A DNA stretch of 64,000 nucleotides, taken from the NCBI GenBank assembly GCA_026005035.1, contig BPKH01000002.1, forward strand, positions 124,001-188,000, given 5' to 3'. The position numbers and the translations under genes were made by a program. The notes under the pieces were generated by a model. The model saw nothing but the letters and a program-made list of their open reading frames with translations. It was not told the DNA's origin and did not search any database. Shown here piece after piece: positions 1-10,478 of this stretch (the first letter of the stretch is position 1; the number at the start of each line of letters is the position of its first letter). The stretch comes from Porticoccaceae bacterium (GTDB lineage Bacteria > Pseudomonadota > Gammaproteobacteria > Pseudomonadales > Porticoccaceae).

Positions 1-909
1 TTTGCTGAACACCACCTCGAGCCGCAACAAGACCACCAGGGCGTTTTCCCGGGCGATGCCGGACTCCGCCTTGGACCAGCGGTAGTAGGGCTTGATCTCG
101 CCGAACAGCCAGGGCCTGAAGAGCTTGCGCCGAAAGCGCAGGCCGACGGCGTAGTCGCGCACCAGGTTGGTCGGCTCGGTGCGCCCCACCGCCGAGGCGA
201 AGGCGGACAGGGCGCGGTCGCCCCCCAAACGGCGCTGCAGGGCCAGGCTGGTGGCCCACTTCACGCCCGGCTTGTCCTCCACCCAGTAGAGGCGGTTGTG
301 CCACTGCAGCAGCCGGTCGGCGGCGAGCAGGTGATCCAGTTCCAGGCGCGTCTCCGAGGCGAAGCCGTCGTCGGTGAGGTAGAAGAGCTCTTGACTTGCC
401 GTCCCCCACAGGTCGGCGCGGAAGGGGTGGCGGTAGCGGTAGCGGGCGGAGGTCTTCGGGTAGCCCGAGGAGCGCAAGCCCACCCGCAGGTCCAGGCGGT
501 GGCGCTCTTCCCGGATCGCCTCCAACTGGAGGGAGAGGTCGTCCAGATTTTCTTCGTCCTCCAGGAGCAGGTCCTCGGTTTCGGTCTCGCCGGTGTCGTC
601 CTCGTCCAACAGCAGGCTCACCCGCTTGTCGAGGTTGGGCAGGTAGAACTTGCCGCGCCCCTTGATATCGGCGCCGAACCCGTCGCGCTCGTCCCACTCC
701 TCTTCCAGGCGCAGGCGCAGAATCGAGCGGGGCGCCTCCTCGTCGGCGCGCAGGTCTCCGAAAAAAGAATCCATCCAGCGGGCCAGGTCTTGGGCTTGCT
801 CGGTTACGTAGCCGTGGCCCTCGTCGTACCAGGGCCGCGGTTCGCCGCCTTGCACCCCGGCGGCGGCGAGCAGGGCGCACGCGGCGAGGGCCACCGAGAG
901 GCGCGCCAT
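1..909 (-). CDS. Putative outer membrane protein, C-terminus beyond window edge
   Basis: I do not recognise this family. It reads leftward from an ATG at 907-909, and 303 codons are visible before the window ends, so the C-terminus is missing. The N-terminus is a plausible Sec signal peptide (MARLSVALAACALLAAAG). The body alternates charged and aromatic residues in short stretches such as LRLRLEEEWDER and RYRYRHPFRADLW, as in a beta-barrel, with an acidic stretch (LLLDEDDTGETETEDLLL) in the first half. It starts only 4 bases after the stop of the DUF3014 gene, so the two are probably cotranscribed. The barrel assignment is inference from composition. The gene has no stop inside the window. 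Confidence 0.6.
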   Translation of the reverse strand, partial: MARLSVALAACALLAAAGVQGGEPRPWYDEGHGYVTEQAQDLARWMDSFFGDLRADEEAPRSILRLRLEEEWDERDGFGADIKGRGKFYLPNLDKRVSLLLDEDDTGETETEDLLLEDEENLDDLSLQLEAIREERHRLDLRVGLRSSGYPKTSARYRYRHPFRADLWGTASQELFYLTDDGFASETRLELDHLLAADRLLQWHNRLYWVEDKPGVKWATSLALQRRLGGDRALSAFASAVGRTEPTNLVRDYAVGLRFRRKLFRPWLFGEIKPYYRWSKAESGIARENALVVLLRLEVVFSK

Positions 910-913
910 GGCG

Positions 914-1765
914 TCAGTCGTTTCCGGCGAGGAGTGCGGCGCGCACCTCCCCAAGCCAACGGGCGAGCCGGCGGCGGTTGTCGGGACCGATGCGGATCAT
1001 GAACTTCTGCGCGGGCGGCAGGGCCTCGAGGGCGGGGTCGGCGAACTGGTAGGTGACCGTCTCGCGCACCAGGGTCACCGGCTCTTCCACCTCGGGGGCG
1101 GCGAGCAACTGGTCGATGGCCGCCACCAGGGCGTTGTCCGCCACTTCCGCCGGCTGTCCCAGTTCGGCGAAGGCCTCTTCGAAGAGGGGCCGCAGGCGGT
1201 GGAAGGCGCCGGCAACCGCCTCCGGCGGCAGCGCCGTGAGGGCGTCCACCAGGGGTTCGTAGCGGGCGTAATTGGCCGGATCCAGGTAGAGCCGGTCCTC
1301 CTCCCGGCGGACCCGGAACGGCTCGCGGGGCGGCTTTAGGGGCAGCGCCTTGTAGGAGATCCCGCCCCGGGCCAGCACTTCCACCGCCGCCGCGGCCCGC
1401 TGGAGGATCCCCTCGCCGGAGAGCGCGGGGGCGAGGGGCGAGTCGGCCACCAGCGGGGCGAGGAGCTCCCGCGCCCAGGGGTCGCTCTCGGCCAGGGGGG
1501 GCAGCGGCGGCGCCTCGTGCTGAGCTTCCGCCTCCTCCGCGCCCTCCCCGGGGGGTGGTGGCGGGATGTCGGGCGCCTCGCGCACGGATTCGGGCAGCGG
1601 CGGCGGTGTCGCCGCGGGCGGTGGCGCGGCCGCGGCTGGGGGAGGCGGGGGTTCGGGCGACGGGGCCAGCAGCCAGTAGGCGATGGCCGCGAGGATCGCC
1701 AGGGCGGCGGCGAGACTCAGGAGGCGCCCTCTGGCTGCGCTTCCCGGTTGGCCGATGGTGTTCAT
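914..1765 (-). CDS. DUF3014 domain membrane-anchored protein
   Basis: The 283-residue protein has one N-terminal membrane segment (about residues 13-33, LLSLAAALAILAAIAYWLLA), then a proline- and alanine-rich linker to about residue 90, then a globular domain. The domain carries the features I associate with DUF3014: an ESDPWARELLAPL segment, a Y-x-LDP-x-NY-x-RYEPL stretch and a closing FADPALEALPPAQKFMIRIG region. Such a protein would sit in the inner membrane with its domain in the periplasm. Its biochemical role is unknown. It follows purN by 52 bases and is followed after 4 bases by an exported protein. Family call is from memory of the domain, without a search. Confidence 0.75.
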   Translation of the reverse strand: MNTIGQPGSAARGRLLSLAAALAILAAIAYWLLAPSPEPPPPPAAAAPPPAATPPPLPESVREAPDIPPPPPGEGAEEAEAQHEAPPLPPLAESDPWARELLAPLVADSPLAPALSGEGILQRAAAAVEVLARGGISYKALPLKPPREPFRVRREEDRLYLDPANYARYEPLVDALTALPPEAVAGAFHRLRPLFEEAFAELGQPAEVADNALVAAIDQLLAAPEVEEPVTLVRETVTYQFADPALEALPPAQKFMIRIGPDNRRRLARWLGEVRAALLAGND

Positions 1766-1817
1766 GGCGTCGCTTCCCGGTGCGATGCGCCTAGCATGGC
1801 ACGGCCGCGGGGAATCC

Positions 1818-2480
1818 TCAAAGGGGGGTGCCGGTGAACTCGAGGCCCTCCCGGGGCAGGGGCGCGCCGTCGAACATCACCCCGCCCGGAGTCCAGCGCA
1901 CCCGCCCGGCCGCCACCAGGCGCACCGCCTCCACGTACAGGGGGTGCTCCCAGGCGAGCACTCGCGCGGCGAGGCTCTCGGGGGTGTCGTCCGGGTGGAT
2001 GGGCACGCGCACCCGCAGGATGGGCGGGCCGCCGTCGAGGGCCTCGGTGACGAAGTGGACGGTGGCGCCGGCCTCCCGGTCCCCCGCTTCGAGGGCGCGC
2101 CGATGGGTGTCGAGGCCGGGATATTTGGGCAGCAGGGAGGGGTGGATGTTGAGGATGCGGCCCAGCAACGGGGAGACGAACGCCGCCGTGAGGATCCGCA
2201 TGAAGCCGGCCAGGGCCACCAGGTCGGGCTCGTGGTTCTGGACTTCTTCCAGGAGTGCGGCGTCGAAGGCCTCCCGACTGGGGAAGGCGGTGTGGTCGAC
2301 CACCGCGGTGGGAATGCCGAGGGCGGCCGCGCGGTGGAGCCCCTCGACGTCGGGGCGATTGCTGACCACCGCGGCCACCTGGGCGGGGATCCGGCCGGCC
2401 CGGCAGGCCTCGGCCAGCGCCTGCATGTTGCTGCCGCGCCCCGAGATGAGGATCACCAGGCGGCGCGGCGAAGCGCTCAT
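1818..2480 (-). CDS. purN: Phosphoribosylglycinamide formyltransferase
   Basis: PurN transfers the formyl group of 10-formyl-THF to GAR in the third step of purine synthesis in the cytosol. The 220-residue product has the phosphate loop [10 protein letters not shown] near the N-terminus, the catalytic Asn and His in [17 protein letters not shown] and the conserved Asp in [13 protein letters not shown], all at the usual spacing. I chose the ATG at 2478-2480 because it overlaps the purM stop (2477-2479) in an ATGA junction, which suggests translational coupling. A longer in-frame reading upstream would run through purM and is not real. Confidence 0.97.
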   Translation of the reverse strand: MSASPRRLVILISGRGSNMQALAEACRAGRIPAQVAAVVSNRPDVEGLHRAAALGIPTAVVDHTAFPSREAFDAALLEEVQNHEPDLVALAGFMRILTAAFVSPLLGRILNIHPSLLPKYPGLDTHRRALEAGDREAGATVHFVTEALDGGPPILRVRVPIHPDDTPESLAARVLAWEHPLYVEAVRLVAAGRVRWTPGGVMFDGAPLPREGLEFTGTPL

Positions 2481-3535
2481 CGGGCGATCTCCACCCGCGG
2501 TGCGCCCCCCTCCGCGGCGCGCTCGATACGGCCGATGACCGCGGCCTGCTCTCCTTCCTGGCGGAGGATGGCCAGGGCGCTGTCCACCTCCCCTTCGGGG
2601 ACGCAGACCACCATCCCCACGCCGCAGTTGAAGGTCCGCCACATCTCCGCTTCGGGCACGCCCCCTTGTTCCTCGAGCCAGCGGAAGATTTCCGGGACCC
2701 GGATGGCTTTCGCGTCGATGTGCGCCACCACCCCCGGGGGTAGCACGCGGGGCAGATTTTCCACCAGGCCGCCGCCGGTGATGTGGGCGGCGGCGTGGAC
2801 CTCGGACTGCTTGAAGAGGGCGAGCAGCGCGCGCACGTAGATGCGCGTCGGGGCGAGCAGTGCGTCGGCGAGGATGCCCTCGCCGAAGGGCTCGCGGGCC
2901 GGGTCAACGCCCCGCTCTTCGAGGATCCGGCGGATGAGGGAAAAGCCGTTGGCGTGGGGGCCGCTCGAGGCGACGCCGAGGAGCACATCCCCAACCCGCA
3001 CCTCCTTGCCGTCCACGAGCTCCTGCTCTTCCACCACCCCCACGCAGAAGCCGGCCAGGTCGTATTCCCCTTCTTGGTACAGCCCCGGCATTTCCGCCGT
3101 CTCGCCGCCCACCAGTGCGCAGCCGGCCTGCCGACAGCCCTGGGCGATGCCCTTCACCACCTGGGCCGCCACCTCGACTTCCAGGCGGCCGGTGGCGAAA
3201 TAGTCCAAAAAGAACAGGGGTTCGGCACCGCACACCACCAGGTCGTTGGCGCACATGGCCACCAGGTCGACGCCCACCGCCTCGTGCCGCCCCAGGGCAG
3301 CGGCCAGCTTGAGCTTGGTGCCCACCCCGTCGGTGGTGCTCACCAGGATCGGCTGGCGGTAACCGGAGGGCAGTTTGCACAGGGCGCCGAAGCCGCCGAT
3401 GCCGGAGAGCACCTCGGGCCGGCGGGCGTTGCGGGCGATGTTCTTGATGCGTTCCACCAGGGCGTTGGCGGCGTCGATGTCGACACCGGCGTCCCGGTAG
3501 GTGAGCGGTCTGGAGGGGGGTGCGTCGCGTTCCAT
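2477..3535 (-). CDS. purM: Phosphoribosylformylglycinamidine cyclo-ligase
   Basis: PurM (AIR synthetase) closes the imidazole ring in step five of purine synthesis, using ATP. The product has 352 residues, normal for the family. It begins with a [12 protein letters not shown] segment typical of PurM and contains [11 protein letters not shown] and [11 protein letters not shown], the nucleotide and substrate signatures. It is the first gene of a leftward purM-purN unit with a 4-base overlap. Upstream at 3583-3588 a perfect TATAAT lies on the minus strand, so a promoter there is plausible. Confidence 0.97.
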   Translation of the reverse strand: MERDAPPSRPLTYRDAGVDIDAANALVERIKNIARNARRPEVLSGIGGFGALCKLPSGYRQPILVSTTDGVGTKLKLAAALGRHEAVGVDLVAMCANDLVVCGAEPLFFLDYFATGRLEVEVAAQVVKGIAQGCRQAGCALVGGETAEMPGLYQEGEYDLAGFCVGVVEEQELVDGKEVRVGDVLLGVASSGPHANGFSLIRRILEERGVDPAREPFGEGILADALLAPTRIYVRALLALFKQSEVHAAAHITGGGLVENLPRVLPPGVVAHIDAKAIRVPEIFRWLEEQGGVPEAEMWRTFNCGVGMVVCVPEGEVDSALAILRQEGEQAAVIGRIERAAEGGAPRVEIAR

Positions 3536-3582
3536 GGACTCCTGCTTCCTCGCGGTGCCGGGTGGATTGGCGCGGCCGAGGG

Positions 3583-3625
3583 ATTATACCCGAACGCGGT
3601 CTCTCCCCCGCGCCGCTGCTACAAT
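3583..3625. promoter_or_regulatory. Divergent promoter region for purM and the DUF2066 gene
   Basis: On the minus strand a perfect -10 hexamer TATAAT (3583-3588) lies 47 bases before purM, with no good -35 at the right spacing. On the plus strand TGCTACAAT (3617-3625) is an extended -10, ending only 6 bases before the DUF2066 ATG at 3632. A transcript from it would be nearly leaderless. Both are motif matches only. Confidence 0.4.
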
Positions 3626-3631
3626 GCGCCC

Positions 3632-4678
3632 ATGCCGCGTCACGCCCTGCGCTTCTGTCTCCTGCTGTGCGCCCTGCTCCTCGGCGCGGCGTTGTGCCAC
3701 GCCGCCGAGGAGCCCTTTCGGGCGCGGGTGGCGGTGGCCGATTACGGTCCCGCCGAGCGGGAGCGGGCCCTGCGCGAGGGGCTGGCCGAGGTGCTGGTGC
3801 GGCTCGCCGGGCAGCGCGCCGTGCTCGAGCGCGCCGACGTGCAAAAGCTGCTGGCGGAGGCGCCGCGCCTCGCGCTGCGGGTCGGGTACGCCACCTTGCC
3901 CGACGGCGGCCAGGCCCTCGAGGTGGTCTACAACGGCGCCGCCGTGGAAGCGGCCATGCGGCGCGCCCGCCTGCCCCTCTGGCCGCTCCACGGTCGCCCC
4001 GCGCTGGTGGCCTGGCTGGTGGTGGGCGATGCGGCGTCGCAACCGACGTTCGCCACTCCGGATGCCGAGCCTGCGCTCTGGCGCCTCCTGCGGGAGGGAT
4101 TCGAGCGCCGCGGCGTGCCCTTCCTGACCCCCCTTTTCGACCTGGAGGAACAGTGGTTGCTGCCCCCTGAGGGGGCCTGGGCCCTGGACGGCGAGGCCGC
4201 GGCCCGGGCGGCCGACCGCTACGGCGCCGGCCACTGGCTCCTCCTGCGCGCCTACCGCAGCGGCGCCGAGCAGTGGCGCCTCGCCTGGCGGGTCGGCAGC
4301 GGCGAGGAGGCGGGGGAGATCGCGGTGCGCGAGGTGGCCGACCTCGCCGCCGGCGTCGCCGCGGTGGTGGACGCCGTGGCCGACGAGTTGGGGGCGCGCT
4401 ACGCCTACGTCCCCAGCGCCGAGCAGATCGTCGAAGTGGAGGTGGCGGGGGTCGCCGACTATGCGAGCTGGCGGGAACTGACCGCGCTCCTCGCCCGCCT
4501 GACCACGGTGCGCGGCCACCGGCTGCGGGCGGTGGAGGGAGACCGTTGCTGGCTCGAGCTGCGGATAGACGGCGCGCGGGAGGCGCTGCTCGCCGAGCTG
4601 GCAGCGGACGGCCGCCTGGCGGTCGCCGACGCCACCGCCTCCCCCTTGCGCCTGTATTGGCGGGGCGCGCCGCGGTGA
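3632..4678 (+). CDS. DUF2066 exported protein
   Basis: This 348-residue protein of unknown function has a clear signal peptide (MPRHALRFCLLLCALLLGAALCHA) and should be periplasmic. The mature part opens with FRARVAVADYGPAERERALREGL and then LVRLAGQRAV, the pattern of DUF2066 proteins, which in many gammaproteobacteria lie between purM/purN and hda. The same order is seen here. I chose the ATG at 3632 because the signal peptide begins there. The hda start overlaps its stop by 4 bases. Confidence 0.82.
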   Translation: MPRHALRFCLLLCALLLGAALCHAAEEPFRARVAVADYGPAERERALREGLAEVLVRLAGQRAVLERADVQKLLAEAPRLALRVGYATLPDGGQALEVVYNGAAVEAAMRRARLPLWPLHGRPALVAWLVVGDAASQPTFATPDAEPALWRLLREGFERRGVPFLTPLFDLEEQWLLPPEGAWALDGEAAARAADRYGAGHWLLLRAYRSGAEQWRLAWRVGSGEEAGEIAVREVADLAAGVAAVVDAVADELGARYAYVPSAEQIVEVEVAGVADYASWRELTALLARLTTVRGHRLRAVEGDRCWLELRIDGAREALLAELAADGRLAVADATASPLRLYWRGAPR

Positions 4679-5382
4679 CCGGCCAGCTGCCCCTGGCGGT
4701 GGCGCTGCGCGAAGAGGCCACCTTTGCCAACTTTCTGGTCACCGATGCGGTGCGCGGCCAGGCGGTCGCCGCTCTGTGCGGGGGTCTCGCCGGCGGCGGA
4801 CTCGTCTACCTGTGGGGGAAGGCCGGCGCGGGCGCCAGCCACCTCGCCCAGGCGACCTGCCACGAAGCGCGCGGCGGCCACCAGTGGCTGCCGCTGGCGG
4901 AGCTCGGCGGCTGCGACCCGGCGGCCCTCACCGAGGGGTTGGAGGCCCTGGCGGTGGTGGCCCTGGACGACCTCCAGTTGGCGGCCGGCGACGGCGCCTG
5001 GGAGCGCGCTCTGTTCGCCCTCCACAACGGGCTCCAGCGCCGGGGCGGCCTGCTGGTGGTCACCGCCGATCGGCCGCCGCGGGCGCTGCCGCTGGGCCTG
5101 CCCGACCTGGCATCGCGGCTCGCCGCCGGGTTGGTGTTCCACCTGCCGGCCTACGGCGACGAGGCCAAGCGCGCCGTGCTGTGCTTCCGCGCCCGCCGGC
5201 GGGGGCTCGAGCTGTCCGAGGAGGCGGCCGACTGGCTGCTGCGCCGCCATTCCCGCCACCTGGTCGATTTGCTCGCTCTGCTCGATTGGCTCGATCTGGA
5301 AGCGCTCCGCCACCAGCGCCGCCTCACGGTGCCCTTTTTGCGCGCCCTGCTGGCTCAGAGGGCGGCGCAGGGCAAACAGTAG
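4675..5382 (+). CDS. hda: DnaA regulatory inactivator Hda
   Basis: Hda is a DnaA-like AAA+ protein that binds the DNA-loaded beta clamp and stimulates hydrolysis of ATP bound to DnaA, preventing re-initiation. The 235-residue product starts with a clamp-binding-like QLPLAVAL, then a short FANFLV segment, a relaxed Walker A (LWGKAGAGASHLAQA), a Walker B-like VVALDDLQL and a DLASRLAAG segment with the expected arginine finger. The start is the GTG at 4675, forming a GTGA overlap with the upstream stop. Its last 28 bases overlap the convergent sppA gene. Confidence 0.9.
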   Translation: MTGQLPLAVALREEATFANFLVTDAVRGQAVAALCGGLAGGGLVYLWGKAGAGASHLAQATCHEARGGHQWLPLAELGGCDPAALTEGLEALAVVALDDLQLAAGDGAWERALFALHNGLQRRGGLLVVTADRPPRALPLGLPDLASRLAAGLVFHLPAYGDEAKRAVLCFRARRRGLELSEEAADWLLRRHSRHLVDLLALLDWLDLEALRHQRRLTVPFLRALLAQRAAQGKQ

Positions 5383-7163
5383 AGGAGGGGCTGACCGCCT
5401 CTCCGGAGGGCGGTCGACCAGTGCGCGAGCGGCGCGGGGAAGAGCCCCGCCGTCGCGGCGCCGCCCCGCCACAGTGCCAGGAGTCGCTCGGCCCAATGGC
5501 TCGGCCGCGCCAGGGGAACGAGCTGGAAGCGGGCGAGGCCCGCACGGGCCGCGGCCGCGGCGACGGCCTCGCGCAGGCCGCCCACCCCGTCCACCAGGCC
5601 CAGGTCAGCCGCCTCGCGCCCCGTCCAGACCCGCCCCTCGGCCACCTCCGCGACCCGTTCCAGGGGCAGGCCGCGGGCCTCGGCCACGAGCGCCAAGAAG
5701 CGGCGGTAGAGGTGCTGCACCTGGAGGTCGAGCAGCGCCCTGGCCGCGGGGGAAAGGGGGCGCGTCAGGTCGGGGAAGCCAGCCAGCGGGCCGGTGCCCA
5801 CGCCGTCGCTGTGGATCCCCAGGGCGGCGAGGCTCTCCTCTAGGGTGGGCAGGATCCCGAAGACGCCGATGGAGCCGGTGAGGGTGGTGGGACTCGCCCA
5901 GATCTCGTCGGCGGCGGTGGCCAGCCAGTAGCCGCCGGAGGCGGCGAGCGCCCCCATGGAGACCACCACCGGCATTTTCTCTCGCACCGCCGCCAACTCC
6001 CGGCGCACCACCTCGGCGGCCAGGGCCGAGCCGCCCGGCGAGTCGATCCGCAGTACCAGCGCGGCGAGGGTCTCGTCCTCCCGCGCCCGGCGCAGCAAGG
6101 CGGCCAAGGTCTCGGCGCCGATGGTGCCCGGCGGTTGTTCCCCTTCGAGAATGGGTCCGGCGGCCACGATCAGCCCGATGCGCCCCGTTTTCCCCGGCGG
6201 CGCCTCCCCCGTCGCCGCCTCGCCCGCGGCGCCGCGCCGCTGGTGGGCCAGGTAGTGGGACAACTCCACCCAGCGGGGGCGGCCGTCCCGCTCGCCGAAG
6301 CGCCGTGCCGCGGCGGCCTCGAAGGCGGCGCGGGGCTCCACCGCGTCCACCAGTCCCTCGGCGCGGGCCCAGGCCGCCAGATCCCCGCCGTGGGCGGCCA
6401 GCCCCTGGGCGGCTTCCCGGGCCAGCCGGTCGAGGGTGCCCGGGGGAAGGCGGCGGTTGGCTTCCACGGTGGCGGTGTATTCCCGCCACAGGGCGGTCAC
6501 CCAGGCGGTGGCGTTCTCCCGCGCCTCGGCCGACATGCCGTCGCGGGTGAAGGGCTCCACAGCGCTCTTGTAGCGCCCCGCCTGGAAGCTGTGGATGCGC
6601 ACCCTGAGCCGCTCGAGGGCTTCTCCCAGGTAGAGCCCGTAGGTGCCGAAGCCGGTGATCAGCACGCCGCCCATGGGGTCGGTGGCGATGCGCTCGGCGA
6701 AGCTCGCCAGGTAGTACCCCGCCTGGGAATAGGTGCCGCCGTAGGCCCACAGGGGCTTGCCGCTCGCGCGGAAGCGGGCCAGGGCCTGGCCCACCTCCGC
6801 CAGGCGGGCGAGGGGCGCGCCGGCGAAGCGGTCCAGGTCCAGGACGAGGCCGGTGATGCGCGGGTCCTCCCGGGCGGCGTCCACGGCCTCGACCACCTCC
6901 CGAACCACCGTCTCGGCCGAGGCGGGGTCGGCCGCACCGAGCAGGGCCAAGGGGTCGGGCAGGGTGCGCTCCTCGACGAGCTGTCCCTCGATGGCCAGGT
7001 GCAGCGGCGCCTGGGCGGGCAGCGGCCGCAGCCGGTCGCCCCACCAGCCGAAAAGCAACGCGGCGGCCAGGAGCAGGAACAACAGGTTCACCGCGAGGCG
7101 CAGGCCCCGCCACAGGCCTCCCAGGAGGCGGGCGAGGCGGCGGAGCAGTTGCCGGGCGGCCAC
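5355..7163 (-). CDS. sppA: Signal peptide peptidase SppA, 67K type (protease IV)
   Basis: SppA degrades cleaved signal peptides in the inner membrane. The 602-residue product has an N-terminal membrane anchor (about residues 23-43) and two S49 protease repeats, as in the long proteobacterial form. The catalytic lysine falls at residue 199 in GRYKSAVEPF and the serine nucleophile at residue 409 in LAASGGYWLAT. The serine number matches the one I recall for Escherichia coli. The start is a GTG preceded by a GGAGG-type ribosome site. It is the last gene of the arsC-wrbA-DUF2069-sppA unit, 9 bases after the DUF2069 stop. Its 3' end overlaps hda tail to tail by 28 bases. Confidence 0.95.
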   Translation of the reverse strand: MAARQLLRRLARLLGGLWRGLRLAVNLLFLLLAAALLFGWWGDRLRPLPAQAPLHLAIEGQLVEERTLPDPLALLGAADPASAETVVREVVEAVDAAREDPRITGLVLDLDRFAGAPLARLAEVGQALARFRASGKPLWAYGGTYSQAGYYLASFAERIATDPMGGVLITGFGTYGLYLGEALERLRVRIHSFQAGRYKSAVEPFTRDGMSAEARENATAWVTALWREYTATVEANRRLPPGTLDRLAREAAQGLAAHGGDLAAWARAEGLVDAVEPRAAFEAAAARRFGERDGRPRWVELSHYLAHQRRGAAGEAATGEAPPGKTGRIGLIVAAGPILEGEQPPGTIGAETLAALLRRAREDETLAALVLRIDSPGGSALAAEVVRRELAAVREKMPVVVSMGALAASGGYWLATAADEIWASPTTLTGSIGVFGILPTLEESLAALGIHSDGVGTGPLAGFPDLTRPLSPAARALLDLQVQHLYRRFLALVAEARGLPLERVAEVAEGRVWTGREAADLGLVDGVGGLREAVAAAAARAGLARFQLVPLARPSHWAERLLALWRGGAATAGLFPAPLAHWSTALRRGGQPLLYCLPCAAL

Positions 7164-7172
7164 GCCGCCTCC

Positions 7173-7546
7173 TCAGTGGGCGCCCGATCCCGCCCGCCGG
7201 CGCTGCACCCAGCGGGCGTGGAGAGTGGCGGACAGGAAGAGGGAGCAGGCGGCGAAGAGGGCGAGCCACTCCGGCAGGGCGGCGTCGGGCTCGCCCACTT
7301 CGGCCACCAGGGGGACGAAGTACAAAAGGCTCACGAAGCTCAGGAACACCAGGCTGCGGGCACTTTCCCGGGCCGTCCCGGGAACGAGCAGCAGGAGGGG
7401 CAAGAGGGCCGCAGTCCACAACACCGGGGAGATTCTGGCGGTGATCCCCGCCGCGGCGACGGCGCCGCCGAGGAGGAGGAGGCTCGCCCAGGTCGCGCGG
7501 CGCGCCCAGCGCAGCTTGGCGGCGAGGTGGGGGGTGGGCCCGGGCA

Positions 7547-7547
<1 letters not shown>
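7173..7547 (-). CDS. DUF2069 membrane protein
   Basis: A 124-residue protein with about four hydrophobic segments (near residues 19-36, 43-56, 66-83 and 91-107) and a basic C-terminus (RWVQRRRAGSGAH). DUF2069 proteins usually follow wrbA in gammaproteobacteria, and this one does. Its ATG (7545-7547) overlaps the wrbA stop by one base (TGATG), so translation is probably coupled. Function unknown. A longer frame upstream is antisense noise within wrbA. Confidence 0.8.
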
Positions 7548-8486
<939 letters not shown>

Positions 8487-8526
8487 GCCGCAGAATCCTC
8501 GACTCGATCGGCAAGGCGTAGTCTAA

Positions 8527-9777
8527 ATGGAGCATCCCGCCCTGGCCAGGGCGAGCGCCGCCTTCCAGCGCGCGCGCCGCTTTGCCGCCTACCTGTGGGA
8601 GCGGTTCGAGCGCGACGGTTGCCGGCAGAGTGCCGCCGCCCTCACCTACGTGAGCCTGTTCGCAGTGGTGCCGCTGCTCACCCTGGTCTACTCGATGCTC
8701 TCCCTGGTGCCCGCCTTCGCGGTCTTCGAACAGCAGGTCAACGACCTGATCTTCCACCACCTGTTGCCGGAGAGCGGCGTGGAGGTGCGGCGCTACCTGC
8801 TCGAGTTCACCGCCAAGGCGCGGCGGCTGTCGGTGGTGGGGGTGGTGATGCTGATCGTCACCTCCTACGGGTTGCTGGCCACCATCGAGGGCACCTTCAA
8901 CCGGATCTGGGGCGTGGCGCGCAGCCGCCGGGGCCTGGGCGGTTTTTTGGTCTATTGGGGCATCCTGAGCTTCGGGCCCTTGCTGTTGGGAGTCGGACTC
9001 TTCCTCCACGCCTATCTGTCCTCCCTGGAAGCGGTCCTGGGCGACCGCGACGCCCTGGGCATCGCGGCCTTCGCCCTGCGCTACCTGCCGTGGCTGTTGA
9101 CCTGGGTGGCCTTTACGCTGCTGTTCGTGGCGGTGCCCAACGCCCGGGTGGACCGGCGCGCCGCGGCGGTGGGCGGGCTGGTGGCGGCGGTGCTGTTCGA
9201 GGCGGCGCGCATCCTCTTCGGCGCCATCGTCGCCCACGGCAGCTTTCACAACATCTACGGGGCCTTCGCCATGGTGCCCCTGTTTCTGCTGTGGCTCCAC
9301 CTGGGGTGGATGATCGTCCTGGGGTGCGCCGAACTCACCCGCGCCCTGGAGACCTTCGGCACCGTCCAGGGCTATCGCCTGCCCATGCTGGTGGCGGCGG
9401 TGCTGGTCTGCCACCTCTGCTGGGAGCGTCAGGGGCGCGGCCGCGCCCTTGGCGACCGGGATGTGCTGGCGGCCGGCGTGCAGCAGGAGCAGTGGCAGCG
9501 GCTTCGGGAATTGCTGCTGCGCCACCGCTACCTGGAGCTCACCGCCGACAACCGCTACGTGCTCCTGCGCGATCTCCACCGGGTCACCCTCTGGCAACTG
9601 GTGGGACTGTTGGGGGAGAATTTCACCCGCCGCCCCGCCGCCGCGACTCGCGAGCGCCTGGCGGGCGCCCCCTGGATGGGGCGGCTCGACCGACTGCTGG
9701 AGAGCGCTGCGGCGCGGTCGCGGGAGGTGCTCGAGGTGACTTTGGCGGAGCTGTTCGAGGAGCCGAGCGGGCGATGA
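8527..9777 (+). CDS. yihY: YihY/BrkB family inner membrane protein
   Basis: The 416-residue protein has about six membrane segments in its first 285 residues. It shows the family features SAAALTYVSLFAVVPLLTL near the N-terminus, FNRIWGV in the middle and a GAFAMVPLFLLWLHLGWMIV segment. Residues from about 290 form a soluble C-terminal part, common in the longer members and perhaps a winged helix. The family was once called ribonuclease BN, which is no longer supported, so its function is unknown. Its stop overlaps the next ATG (ATGA). Confidence 0.9.
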   Translation: MEHPALARASAAFQRARRFAAYLWERFERDGCRQSAAALTYVSLFAVVPLLTLVYSMLSLVPAFAVFEQQVNDLIFHHLLPESGVEVRRYLLEFTAKARRLSVVGVVMLIVTSYGLLATIEGTFNRIWGVARSRRGLGGFLVYWGILSFGPLLLGVGLFLHAYLSSLEAVLGDRDALGIAAFALRYLPWLLTWVAFTLLFVAVPNARVDRRAAAVGGLVAAVLFEAARILFGAIVAHGSFHNIYGAFAMVPLFLLWLHLGWMIVLGCAELTRALETFGTVQGYRLPMLVAAVLVCHLCWERQGRGRALGDRDVLAAGVQQEQWQRLRELLLRHRYLELTADNRYVLLRDLHRVTLWQLVGLLGENFTRRPAAATRERLAGAPWMGRLDRLLESAAARSREVLEVTLAELFEEPSGR

Positions 9778-10211
9778 GAGCGGGGTTTTTCCTGGCCATC
9801 GCGCTCGCCCTCGCGGCGTGCTCCCGGCCCTCGCCCTTCCCCGGCGCGGCGGAAGGGCAGGTGGTGGTGGTCAACTACTGGGCGGAGTGGTGCGAGCCCT
9901 GCCGGGAGGAGATCCCCGCCCTCAACGCCTTCGCCCGGCGCCACGCCGGCGAGGTGGTCCTCTACGGCGTCAACTTCGACGGTGCCCAGGGTGAAGCGCT
10001 CGCTCGGCTGGAGCGGCAGCTCGGGATTGAATTCCCCACCCTCGCCGAGGACCCCGGCCCGCGGCTCGGCTGGCCGGTGCCCCGGGGCCTGCCCCACACC
10101 CGCTTCACCGACCCTTCGGGCAGGCGGCTCTTGGAGCTTGCCGGGGCGCAGACCGAGGCCTCCCTGGAGGCGGCGCTGGCGCGCTTCCGCGCCGGGGAGG
10201 GCGCGCCGTGA
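9774..10211 (+). CDS. TlpA-like thioredoxin-fold lipoprotein
   Basis: The 145-residue product begins with a lipoprotein signal (MRAGFFLAIALALAACSRPS, lipobox LAAC) and continues as a thioredoxin fold with the redox motif WAEWCEPC and the cis-proline region GLPHTRF. It should be anchored in the periplasm and reduce or oxidise periplasmic thiols. Targets are unknown. It is translationally coupled to yihY (4-base overlap) and to the acylphosphatase downstream (GTGA overlap). Confidence 0.85.
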   Translation: MRAGFFLAIALALAACSRPSPFPGAAEGQVVVVNYWAEWCEPCREEIPALNAFARRHAGEVVLYGVNFDGAQGEALARLERQLGIEFPTLAEDPGPRLGWPVPRGLPHTRFTDPSGRRLLELAGAQTEASLEAALARFRAGEGAP

Positions 10212-10477
10212 TCGCTCTTTTGGGCCTCGTCTCGGGGCGGGTCCAGGGGGTTTGGTACCGCCGCCACGTGCAGCAGGCCTGCCGCGCGTTGGGCCTGCGC
10301 GGCTACGCCAAAAACCTGCCCGACGGCCGGGTGGAGGTGCTGCTGGTGGGCCCCGCCGAGGCGGTGGAGGCGGGCAAGGCCGCGGTCTGGCGCGGCTCGC
10401 CCCGCGCCCGGGTGGAGGCGGTGGAGTGGCGGGCGGTGGATCCGGCGCCGGAGCTTTCCGACTTCGCGGTGCTCTGA
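10208..10477 (+). CDS. Acylphosphatase
   Basis: Acylphosphatases hydrolyse the carboxyl-phosphate bond of small acyl phosphates. The 89-residue protein fits the family length and has both signatures: the phosphate cradle with catalytic Arg in GRVQGVWYRRHV, and the catalytic Asn in GYAKNLPDGRVEVL. It starts with GTG overlapping the previous stop and ends 2 bases before the convergent Anbu gene, so no room remains for a terminator between them. Confidence 0.93.
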   Translation: MIALLGLVSGRVQGVWYRRHVQQACRALGLRGYAKNLPDGRVEVLLVGPAEAVEAGKAAVWRGSPRARVEAVEWRAVDPAPELSDFAVL

Positions 10478-10478
10478 C